Position numbers and translations under genes: made by a program
In this document: piece after piece, positions 32,501 through 42,785 of the stretch
Layout: every line of letters begins with the position of its first letter
How positions within the stretch are numbered: position 1 is the stretch's first letter
The notes under the pieces: generated by a model
The model's input: only the letters and a program-made list of their open reading frames with translations
Databases searched by the model: none
What the model was told of the DNA's origin: nothing
Source: Marthasterias glacialis
Taxonomy: Eukaryota > Echinodermata > Asteroidea > Forcipulatida > Asteriidae
DNA length: 64,000 nucleotides
Reading direction: 5' to 3'
NCBI GenBank assembly: GCA_911728455.2
Contig: OU452223.1
Coordinates: 4,052,174 to 4,116,173 of the forward strand

Positions 32501-34110
32501 AAATACACAAATTCAGCTTACACACAGCAAATAGAGGGCGGCTAAACTCTTTAACGGAGATTTCGAAGCAATTTACCAGTCCTTTTGAATATGGAAGTTT
32601 CATGTCCTTGAATGCTATCTTTCTTTAAAATTGTCTTCTTTTGGCGATATACTGATTGGGACCGTTTGGAAGATTGACTCATATCAATTCAATGCTGGAC
32701 TTTTAGCCTGTCTTGTACACAGTTAACCAACACATCTATTTGTCGATGCTTTAATGTATGTTTTCATCGTTTGTACTGGGGAAATTTATACTGGGGAAAC
32801 TGGTTTTATCGCCTAACAGAGTCCACATAGATTGTTATTTCAGCGTAAACCTGACGGCACCGTCGGCATTTACAACCTATTGGATCATAACACATCTCTG
32901 CACACTCATATTGAATCAGTGTATACGTAATGGGTCAATGTGTTATTAAATATTGGATAAAAAAATGAGTAAAACCACACAATTTACCGCCCAAATACAT
33001 ACATGTTGATTTCGTCAATCAGGCTTTTTCCACGGCCGACGCTTTGCATTTCTAGGTTAAAAGATTCTTCAAATGCATAGCAAGATACCACCTCTCCCAT
33101 AGGTCGGTGTACAAAGTGAACTGTCTTGCCAATAAGTTACCTATCTCATAGGACAGCCCTTGATTTGCAAATTTGTTGCGGGATTTGGAGCAATTGCTTA
33201 TGAATTTAATTGATTTGGTCACCTCTGTATCTTCATACTCACTTTAACCTCACTATGAGCTTTGGAATTTTGTCATGACCCACGATGGCTCGTATACTCC
33301 CACACAAGCGGTTTGGCTTTTCTGATAAGAAAAAAAAATACTTGCAAAAGTGCATGTGGTATACAAACACTCTCGTTAATTCAACTATCACAGTATGTAT
33401 TTGGGTTACCTTAATATAAACTGTGCAAGTGTTTTTTTGCGAGTCTGTATTGGTTAATGTTTTGGGGAATCTTGTGTTCTCTAGTTAAATATTCCCCAGT
33501 ACGAGCGAGGTACACCGATAGGTAAAGTAGGATAACCTGTTAATGAAAGTATATGAAAAAGGTACCCTTGTAGTAAAATTGTAGCACGGAAGTTAAGTAT
33601 TCTGTTTATTGTATAATACCTTGTTCATCAATTCTCAAACCTTACTCCGAAAACGTTAAACTTGTACCAGTTTACAGTTACAATACAGGATTGGTATTTG
33701 TTAAAAAAAATATCAGTGTCAGTCTGGAAGATTACTGATTATGATGTTCATACCAGTACCAATCTTTTACGGAAATAGTTCTGTCAGAAATAATGTCAAA
33801 GTAGTGAAAATAGAATTTGAAGACCCCGATTTTAATTTCGGTTTTAACAATCGAAATTAAGGACAATGTGCTTACATGCTGACAAGTGGGAACGGTTTTT
33901 CACTATTTTCTTCAGACTCGGACGACGGATTAAGCACAGTTTTCACGGGTTTGTTTTCTATGTATATATTAAATCACAAAAAGTAAGAACAGCACACTAT
34001 CAGCTTAACCAATCCTATATTTTACCTTTATAGCAGCTGCAAAAATTCCACTTTCAGAAACAGCAAAGTTCTTGGGTTTTCGAATTGTAACGGCGAGAAG
34101 AAACAATTTA
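29530..34110. other. long AT-rich stretch; no gene identified
   Basis: No frame over 95 codons and no recognised domain. A phrase of about 20 bases, gaaaatagnatttgaagacccc, occurs at about 30635 and again near 33808, marking two copies of a dispersed repeat. The patch 30250-30430 is less AT-rich. A small direct duplication, ttggccagaagt, is at 32390-32416. I see nothing else to annotate. Confidence 0.4.
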
Positions 34111-34183
34111 AATTTCATGGCGACGATATGATTAGATTGAAGGTAGAATGAAATTGAGGATGACGTTGCCGGCTAGCCATTAC

Positions 34184-34312
34184 CAATGCTGCAGCTCGAC
34201 CAGGTGAGATATTGACCTTCACACAGGCGCAGCTGCAACGACCGGAAGGCTCTCCAGGAACGTGTCGACACTGACCATGCAGACAAAGAGTTCTTTCTCC
34301 TAATAACATACG
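34184..34312 (-). CDS. candidate cysteine-rich internal exon
   Basis: The minus strand has acceptor tgggttttcag, a 129-base open segment of 43 codons at phase 0 on both sides, and donor TTG|GTAATG. It reads RMLLGERTLCLHGQCRHV, then PGEPSGRCSCACVKVN, then ISPGRAAAL. Five cysteines in the pattern C-x4-C-x10-C-x-C-x-C look like part of an EGF-like or other disulfide-bonded extracellular module. The segment is distinctly GC-richer than the AT-rich DNA around it. The rest of the gene was not found, and the family is not recognised. Confidence 0.35.
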
Positions 34313-34562
34313 CTGAAAACCCACCAAGAGCAAATGACTTCACTCAAGGATAAAACACTTTCAAAACAAAACAGAGATTCACAGATGCCGCTCATTTAAG
34401 AAATACTTTGTTTCAGTGCATCAGACCCTTGCACATGTTTATCTGCCACAGAACTAGTATGTAAACATACATCATTATCAGGCCCATGGCTATACTTAAA
34501 GTAATGTGGCGGGCTCAAGTAGTAGGGATACCATCGTTACCAGCCAACACAGTAACATATTT

Positions 34563-35494
34563 TTGGCAAAAGCATGAAACATTAGATAAAGTGCCATCTC
34601 TGAATAGGCCTGTAGTGGCCTTGGCGGCCATTTTTTCAAAATGGCTGCCATTTTGCATCATACGGGAAAGTAAGAGGTCTAAAATATACATGTTGGTGTC
34701 TGCATAATATGCAAGGTCTAAGAGCTCATAAAAAGAATCGTCCTCACATTTTCAAAATGGCAGCCAGATTTGTTTAAAATGGTGGCCAGTTTGCATGATA
34801 ATACATTACTTGGGTACAAGAGTTAAAGAGTCTTCGTTTTCGTGTCTATAAATACGTTTGCAGAGTCTAACAAAGGAAACAGTTTTGAAAGTGCCAGACT
34901 TAAAGGTAAACCATTTTCGAAATGGCGGCCATATTTTGATGCATGGCAGCCATTTCACATAATAATACTAATAATAATACACAGTAACTTGAGTAGGAAG
35001 GAGGTCTGGATATTTCATGTTGGTGTTTAGAAATATATAGGTTTGAAGAGTCAAACAGTTCAAGAGGAGCATTTCTAAAGTGTCAGACTATATTAGGTCA
35101 CCCATTTTCAAAATGGCGGCCATAAAGATTATAGAAATGGTGGCCATTTTGCATAATGATATTACGCAGTAACTTGGTTAAATAAGAGGTCTTTCGGTGT
35201 ATATTTGTAGGTTTACGATTATAACTTATCAGTTATGTGTTTAACATGGAAAATAACCACAGTTTGAAAAAAAAAATATAACTGCCATTTTGAAATGGAA
35301 GACCTAAAAGTAGTTAGGTCCAGCAATGCTTTCTTGGAGCTCTCAGACCCTTCAACCCCACATAGACACCAACATGTCTACTTTAGACTTTTTACTTCCG
35401 ATGCGAAATGGCGACCATTTTGAAAAATGGCCGCCAAGGCCACTGCAGGCCACTTCAGAGATGGCACTATATAGAATTTTTCATGTTTTGGCAT
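34563..35494. mobile_element. foldback element with inner tandem copies of AAATGGCGGCCATTT
   Basis: The left arm (34563-34735) reads gcatgaaac, gtgccatctctgaa, ggcctgtagtggccttgg, cggccattttt, caaaatgg, tacatgttggtgtc. The right arm (35322-35494) is its reverse complement, ending gttttggcat. Between them lie roughly 180-200 base repeats, each with ccattttcaaaatggcggcc, ggtggccattttgcat, cagtaacttg and aagaggtct. There is no coding capacity. I recall similar aaaatggcggccatttt elements from marine invertebrate genomes. Confidence 0.82.
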
Positions 35495-36935
35495 AACACG
35501 TATACACGTGTACCAAGTTTCATGCTATTACCACAAAGTGCATGAAACTGTCAATGTATTGCTCTAATCTGCTGGACTGTTACGATTTTGTTTCGCAATA
35601 TTTATTTCTGGAATTGTGCAACGAAGGGCAAAGACTACCTGTTAAATCAGTGAAGCAAACAAGCCACACACAGGCTAAATTTGCCGTAATATTTTGATAA
35701 TCGATAATCCAACAATATTTGTTGGACCCAACCATTTCTCATAACTGTTTGGGAAAAAGATTGCAAGTTGAGCTCTGATTTGATTTGTTATGCAAACAGC
35801 CGTCGGGAACACATCAATATACGGCTGATTATACTTCTTTTTCAAAACGGGGTACAGATACATTATTTTACTTTCAGCGACAAATTGAATAACTGGATTT
35901 TCCGCACAGGACTTAGGATTATTAAGGATATGGCTTTTTTATCTAATAAGTTTGCAGCGTTCACCCAGGTCTAATATTGTGGCTAGTGTTATCTGCTCTT
36001 TGCGCATATTTCCCCTCTAGCTATTTCAAACATCTTTTGCCAAGCGAGGATGGCGACACGACTTACGTTATGTCTGTAAGAATTCTGCATCTGTGGATTA
36101 CAGAACATTGCATGTCCATCCTCACGGCCACTAGGACACCCCTACCGTAATAGTTAAAAAAAAGCACTTTACATTCCCCTTCGGAAATGAATGTATAATG
36201 TAGTAGAAGAGTCGTCAAGGAGGATCACATACTTTACGTAGGATCTCTCTTGCGTTGTTACAAAATAATTTGCAAAATATTTTTTCTCTACAAGACTGAA
36301 GGAATTTTGTTTTAGTGTAGTCTCTATTAAAATGGAATAAACACAACCGCTGATAATAGCTTTATATTGTGCTTTTGACAAATAGTTGATTAATAAAAAC
36401 AATATAACTTATGTCTTACCTGAAATAGCACACTCTTCTTAAAGTGAACATTGGAATTAAAGAATAAACAGATGAGTTTGGTGGTATAAAACGAGATGTT
36501 TCCGCCATTTGCCCATAAAATTATTAAAGAGATGCAAAAACGTAATTCAAAATCCAATACAACACAGGATAAGACATGGGAGTAATAGCCAGGAAAGTCA
36601 TCGAATGTTTAAAATTTGAAAGTTTGTGAAAAGTTTAAAATAATTATGACGAATGAAATGAGTAGGTGGGAAGGAATTGTGACAACTATGACAATTCTGT
36701 TTGCTGACACGTAGCACTTTTTAAAAGAAAAAGAAGAAGACGCAGTTTCTTCTTTTCTATGTAAAAACGAAAGGGCACCTGATAATTTGTTGCCTTAAAA
36801 CACAACGAAGAAAACAAGTTTCCCAAAAATATAAATATACATATATAAAAAAATCATTATTGACGTTTGAAATAATTATATGAATTATCAAAATAACCGA
36901 TCAATATTTTCATGTTGAGAGCACCATCGTCCGGC
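35495..36935. other. AT-rich stretch; no gene seen
   Basis: Frames are short and random-looking. No repeat or RNA gene recognised. Confidence 0.4.
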
Positions 36936-36939
36936 TAAC

Positions 36940-37073
36940 AGACCCCTTGGACATGACGTCACAAGCTCAAACAACGCCCTCACTGAGGTAAATGTCATTG
37001 GTTAAGAGTTTTGCGTGTCGCGTGCACGTTTCCGTTTTGAGACCTCAGCGATGGCGGCTTTTCAAGGGGTCTT
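36940..37073. mobile_element. 134-bp MITE-like element with AGACCCCTTG ends
   Basis: The ends are agaccccttgg and caaggggtctt. The flanks ggctaac and ggcttag are similar and may be a target duplication. The interior contains a full CRE-like tgacgtca, cctcactgagg, a run of CpG-rich sequence (gtgtcgcgtgcacgtttcc) and gatggcggct, all unusual in this AT-rich surrounding. Confidence 0.6.
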
Positions 37074-37403
37074 GGCTTAGCTCAAAGTTTAATTGATTCA
37101 ATTTTGATTCAAATAGCTTGCTCTACCTTACAGTTTGCATCGTTTATTAAATGCACTTAGCATCTATTTTTGCATTTATGCCGAGTTTGTGCACTGTCCG
37201 TGTTTCGTTTTGCAACAGCATTTCTTATTTGCAGTTTGCCATCCCTAAGGGCTTATACATACAACATATTAGTAAAAAGGTAAAATACAGATCAGTTAAA
37301 AAAAACTTTAATCAAAAACAAACAAATGAAAGTAAATGAATACAAATCCTACTTTTGCATGACCCCTCCCCGAAAAACGAACAAAAAAACAAATAAAAAA
37401 AAC

Positions 37404-37575
37404 CCCAAACAAAAACAAAAACAAACAAACAAACAAACAAACAAACAACCAACCCAACAAACAACCCAACAAACAAACAAACAAACAAACAAACAAACAA
37501 ACAAACAAACCAAAACAAAAACAAACAAACAAACAAACAAACAAAAAACCCAACAAACAAACAAACAAAAAACAA
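37404..37575. repeat. (AAAC)n microsatellite with CCAAC interruptions
   Basis: Nearly pure AAAC repeat, with aaccaacccaac breaks at about 37447-37470. It resembles the lead-in of the AAACAAAG array at 27520. Reading frames through it are not genes. Confidence 0.95.
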
Positions 37576-37599
37576 AGAAGAAAACCCAAATTAAAGAAG

Positions 37600-39385
37600 A
37601 GAAAATCAAGTGAAACGGCCGATATAGGCCCATGTCTGTACTTTAAGACAAGAAGGTACAATAAAATAAAGCCAGAATACCAAGTACTAATACTTAAAAT
37701 AACTACACTACAATAACTACACTACAGAAATAGACTTGACTGCAGACGGTTTAATTCCTACTACCTACAAATCGTATAGAATGTTTAACATTGAACTATT
37801 TTTCTATTTTGTTATCCCATGCATAAAATATGTAACATTGAATATCTTCTCTTTTGTTATGAGGATAAAACGGACTGGTAACAAATGAATTGCAGAAATC
37901 AGTGACACAATACTGGCTAGCAAATCTAAATATAACATGGCAATCAAATTAAGCCTTCAAAGGATGCATAAGTCAGGGCCTATACTGAATGCTGAATACA
38001 AGATTGCTCCGATTCAAGGATGCACAACTCCAAATGGCATGCTACTTCGTGTATTTTTTGTAATCTGCCGATCGAACCTCAGCATCGATTTACAAACCAT
38101 TGAAATTTTACGATACCCACACAAACCACCGACTACGAGTTAAGTCTAACGAAGAAGACTCCCCACATAATTTCGTTCAAAAGGTCATAAAAACACTAGA
38201 CACTATTATGAGCGATGATTTGAAATTTAGAAACTTATTCGGGGTCATCGACAAATGGTTTCCTTCCAGGGTACTTAAAGATAATTGGCTTATAACGCAC
38301 AAGCCAAGGGGACAAGGTTGGTTTTCATACATGGGAGTCGAACACCATTGTTTATTCTGCTGGTCATTTTTGCACAGCCCTCTGACTTCACTGAGTCTTT
38401 ATCAAAAACAAACTATTACCAAAGTATGATAGGTTTACCCTTTTTTTCAGGATTTCTACTTACAATGAAACTTATAATCACGAACTATAACTTGTTTCAA
38501 TTTAAAAACAATTCTAGTTTGTATCAATTCTTTGAGTTTGTTAAAATTTAAAGAAAAATCCCTTTGCAATAATCAGAAAGATATCACAGATCATCATTAA
38601 GATTGTGGTTGATCCCCCTTTTCAGGTTATATACTTACAATAATTTGTTAGCCTCGTATTTTTTCGGTCAACTTATCCGTGTATCTTTTCTGGTCATCTA
38701 CACAAGTCATTCTCTACAGTCATATCCTTTTGTCTTTCTCCAAGAACGCAAATATTCTTGACAAACCTAAAAAAAAAAAAAAAAAAAAAAAGAAGTAAGA
38801 AATATGTTTGGAAAACGGGGAAAATCGACCAACAGATTTGACAACCCAAGCAAGCAAGAGTGTAGAATCAAGTCGGAAACACGGAGGCAAGCAAGGAAAG
38901 TGAGTGAACAGCCACGTCTAGTCACCCATCCAATCGTGTAGACAGGAAGATGGATGAACGGATGTTTCTTTATTTGCTTAGAATCTTTAAAGGACTTTGG
39001 AAACTTTATTCAGACACAGCGACCCCACTGCCTTCCTTACACAGCCTTTGCGACGTATATAATCATGTTATAATTACTAAAACGTGTTACGGATGCATCC
39101 TTGTATATTAGTGTTTGATTGACATATAGAATGGTTCCGATTGAGCCGTGTGATGACAGTGGTCGCCCATGACCGTCCTAATTACATATCCATACAAAAC
39201 TACATGACTCTCAGGAGAGGCAACTGTCTATTCGAGTACATAGGTTTGGTATATTTCATTCTTATTCATAGCATCATCACTTAAATTACTAGTGAAAAAT
39301 ACCAAACATTACCCATTAACAGGTACACCAAACAATCCCCACGAGGTTGTGTGTAAATAATGATGTTTAGAAGTATAACCTACCT
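37600..39385. other. AT-rich stretch; no gene identified
   Basis: There is an A20 run at 38770-38791. A plus-strand frame of 109 codons at 38100-38429 has no ATG at its start and no recognisable domain. An aagccaaggggacaagg phrase near 38301 and acactagacactatta near 38192 look like fragments of dispersed repeats. Confidence 0.35.
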
Positions 39386-39388
39386 AAG

Positions 39389-39545
39389 CCAACCCAACAC
39401 GACCCAACCCAACCCAACCCAACCCAACCCAACCCAACCCAGCCCAGCCCAGCCCAGCCCAACCCAACCCAGCCCAGCCCAGCCCATTCCCATCCCAGCC
39501 CAGCCCAACCCAACCCAACCCTACCTCACCTAACTTAACCTAACC
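39389..39545. repeat. (CCCAA)n/(CCCAG)n pentanucleotide array
   Basis: Units of cccaa, then cccag, then mixed units and cctaacctaac at the right. The minus strand is a G-rich TTGGG series. The degenerate right end (ctcacctaacttaacctaacc) resembles a telomere-like CCTAA series. Confidence 0.93.
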
Positions 39546-39556
39546 AAACCAGAAGA

Positions 39557-39590
39557 ATATATATATATATATATATATATTTATATCTAG
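39557..39590. repeat. (AT)n microsatellite
   Basis: About 12 AT units directly after the pentanucleotide array. Confidence 0.93.
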
Positions 39591-40500
39591 AGACATTAAA
39601 ATACAAAATGGGTGTTGAGTGACACATTGCCAAGCGCATATTTATTACGCCAGCCCAAACGCTTGACAAATCAAACCAATAAAGACTAAAAACTATAGAT
39701 TCCGTATACTGCACATTAAAGAATGATCCAAATCCTCCAAAAATGTACCTTTTGCAGAAAGTTAGGATATTGGTTTATACTGAACAAACGTTGCGATATA
39801 CAAATATTATATTACAGTAAAGCCTTACAACACAGCTAGACACATGCTGATCGTCCGTTCAAGGCTTGGGCATAAGATAGTGCACGCAGTTGGACATCAA
39901 TCTAATTAAACAGCAGAAATTATTAGATTAGCCAAAGAGTTAACCATATAGCGATGATAAATCACAATATGTTAAGGTTAGATTATTCTTGATACAGTTC
40001 AAGTCATTTAATCTGATCATCGATACTCGGTCATATCTCAAACTCTTTGATCTCCTCGGTTATCACGCTAGTCTCAATTGTTTTTCTTTAAAAAAAAATA
40101 TCAATAATTATCAAGTTGTGTCCCACGAAATCGATTACGAAGTACATTTACATTGTGTATGTGCTACTAATCATAAATTTCATTAAAAAAATTCATTTCA
40201 TTTCTTAAATTGGCAAATCGATTTGATAGGTATAGGTATTGTCAAGGCCGTTCAGTTCAGTTTATTATCGTTTTTATTGTCATGAGTGTACGGTTTCATG
40301 TGATTATCAATAAAAGTGCAAGTTTTTTTCTATAAAAATTACATGGCTGGATAGAACGATAACGGAATGGAATCGGTTTTTTTTAACATTAACCTTTGGG
40401 ATTTTGTTAATAGCTTTTTTCGGTTCAACAGACTACAGTGTGGGCACAAATGAACAAGGGTAGCGTTGGTAGGAGGTTGTAAAAAGGTCAATTAAAAGTA
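39591..40500. other. AT-rich stretch; no gene seen
   Basis: Short frames only; no repeat recognised. Confidence 0.4.
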
Positions 40501-40520
40501 CAGTGTCTCCCGTGAAGAGG

Positions 40521-40778
40521 ATGGACTGTAGCGTGTTATTTTATCTAGCATTAGTTTCTTCTATTTACGTTGCTATACATTTCGCTTTGATGTACTCGGT
40601 TGAAGAAATAGTTCACGGTAGTTTTAGTGATTATTTGGATCAAATCTTGACCGGCTTTAATGTAACCGTTGAATGTACTCAATGCGGTAAGGTGACTATA
40701 CAAGCCTATCTGTCCAACACTATATTTTTTCATGGAAATTGTTTTCTACGGAAAGGTAGAGTGCCGTCACATGAATAG
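40521..40778 (+). CDS. possible small membrane or secreted protein
   Basis: An ATG in a good context (A at -3, G at +4) opens 85 codons. Residues 4-22 (SVLFYLALVSSIYVAIHFA) are hydrophobic and could be a signal peptide or a membrane anchor. A later part reads TVECTQCGKVTIQAYL, with a C-x-x-C pair. The frame ends 13 bases before a palindrome array. No family is recognised, and a chance frame is quite possible in this composition. Confidence 0.2.
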   Translation: MDCSVLFYLALVSSIYVAIHFALMYSVEEIVHGSFSDYLDQILTGFNVTVECTQCGKVTIQAYLSNTIFFHGNCFLRKGRVPSHE

Positions 40779-40791
40779 AAAACTTCCGCTG

Positions 40792-41045
40792 TTATCGTGT
40801 ACGTACACAATGATTATCATGTACGTACACGATAAATATCATGTATGTACACGATAATGATCATGTACGTACACAATAATTATCATATACGTACACAATA
40901 ATTATTAGTACGTACATGATAAAATAAGTTATCGTGTAACATGATAGTTATCGTTTACGTAAACGATAAGTCCAAAGTTGTCGTGTACGTACACGATAAC
41001 TTTTGTGCACGTACAAGATAGTTATTGTGTACGTACTGGATAATA
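40792..41045. repeat. tandem array of 22-24 bp palindromes (about 11 units)
   Basis: Each unit centres on GTACGTAC or a variant, in the frame TTATCGTGTACGTACACGAT. Perfect self-complementary cores include TCGTGTACGTACACGA (40981-40996) and TCGTTTACGTAAACGA (40951-40966); the latter extends to 22 perfect bases (40948-40969). Other units have one arm changed (cacaata for cacgata). Unit 7 (near 40930) has lost its centre. The array could form a series of hairpins or a cruciform. Confidence 0.92.
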
Positions 41046-42630
41046 TCAGTGATATTTTTGTTTTCGTGTGGAAGCACTACGCTTCCGTAGTTTTCGACTG
41101 TGTCAACTTCATACACAGTTTTTTTCACCCATTTGATTACCATGCTCGGAAAATTTTGATGGAATGTTTCGTAGAACCTAGCTGGTTGGAATGAATGAAA
41201 AGATATCCATTATGCATAAATATCTTTTCATGAAAAGCTCCTGCCGTCTCTTTGATACAGACATCGTCCTTGGGACTCTGTAAATCCGCCGAACACAAGT
41301 GAAATAAAATTAATTGTTTATATAGAAATCATGTCTTCGTATTTTATATCGAGGTGCATAATACCTATTGGAGAAGACAACATCATTAACATAATAAGAA
41401 ACATAAGCACATTGGGCTGCAAGTTTACATATGTCAGTCAAGTAACCTAAGAGCATTATCAGACTGTGTGTGTGTAATGACATTATGATTGCTGCTTGTC
41501 TAGTCTGCGATTAGTCTTAATCTCCAGCCGCTATAGGAAAAAAAGGTTAATTCAATCATAACAAAGTGTGCAGATACAATACAGTGGTGTAAGATGCCGT
41601 CTGGTTCCATAGGCCAATGGTAACCCAGCTTTGCCATGCAGCAAAGATGTAGGAGTTAGACTGCAAATACACCTAGACACTTAAATACAAATACAACTTA
41701 AAGATGCATATAGTTTGTGTGCAGATGTATTGACATTTGCTGTGTTGTAGAATCATACAAGAACTACTTTTTCATGATTAAATTATTTGAAGCGCAACGT
41801 GTTTTGTATATGGCCTTTTCCGGACAAATTATTTTGACCCGACAATCTAACCAGGATAGATATAGCAAGTTTGACATCCCTTATTGACGGCAAATGGAAA
41901 ATTCGCCCGTCGTCCTACTGGTTTATCAAAATAAACCTTACTGCTGAAAAATAATGAGCGACACTTTTAGAAAATAGTAGAAATAAATGAATTGCCTTTT
42001 GTATTTAGTCAGTAACAAAGTTATCTAAACACAGGGTTCCGCAATTGAATCATAACTCTAGAATTCCTTATTCTGGACTCACATTATGGGCATCTTGATG
42101 TCGCATGCAGTCAGGCAACAGACATGGTGTCATGGATTGATAATGTTTAGGGCTGGCTATACTGGCTGACTGCAGCTTAACAAAAGTAACAAGTTTATTC
42201 CTGTTTTGCCTTCCCATATCTCTTGACTATAACCTTCTAAACGATTGACCTAGTTTATATATTCCTTAAGGTGAGGAACAATAAATTGAAGGTTTTGAAT
42301 GTTTTGCTTTAAAAATTCAAGGATTATGTCAAATCTGTTACTGAAGTGGCAACAATTTTATTGATCTTATCGGGTCAAACCTTATTCTAAAATACATTTT
42401 GTTGGCGGTAAAGTGGTGAAGTGACAATAAGCGCATTTCTGATTCTATCCATTCATTCGTTAATTTATTATCTTCAGAAAAAAGAAAAGTGTTGTGTCGG
42501 CTGCTCAAATCAAACAAATCAAATATACAAACAAATTATGGTGCATTCATTTACTGGGTTTCATTGATAAATCTGATGGACAAGGGTACGAAAGACTTAA
42601 ACAAAAGGGTACGAACAGTCAGCTATCGGG
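41046..42630. other. AT-rich stretch; no gene seen
   Basis: A small hairpin, gaaaagatat ... atatcttttc, lies at about 41197-41231. Otherwise only short frames. Confidence 0.4.
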
Positions 42631-42631
42631 C

Positions 42632-42785
42632 ACGCTTGGTTGTCTAGTGGTATAAGACATCTGCTCTAGAAAGGCAAAGGTCGTTGGTTTGAATCCCATC
42701 CGAGTATAATATGCCTGTTTTTTTCCACAAGACTCTGGGAAGTACCAAGTAGACGGTGTTTAACACACATCAGTGTATGGGTTAA
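42632..42785 (+). mobile_element. tRNA-derived SINE, plus-strand copy
   Basis: The head has TGGTTGTCTAGTGGTATAAG (A-box region) and GGTTTGAATCCC (B-box region) with the spacing of a tRNA. The tail matches the minus-strand copy at 26699-26856: tatgcctgtttttttccac, gactctgggaagtaccaagta, gtgtttaacacacatcagtgtatggg. It is followed by a run of C. No tRNA acceptor stem is present. Confidence 0.8.

Noticed and set aside
37308..37661. Frames of 87-117 codons with Phe/Val/Cys/Leu repeats that look like membrane segments
   Set aside because: They are translations of an AAAC microsatellite, so the hydrophobicity is an artefact.
40792..41045. CRISPR array
   Set aside because: Units are self-palindromic, adjoin without unique spacers, and the genome is eukaryotic.
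42632..42705. Possible tRNA gene
   Set aside because: A and B boxes are present, but the ends do not pair as an acceptor stem and the same head plus tail occurs at 26.7 kb, so it is a SINE.
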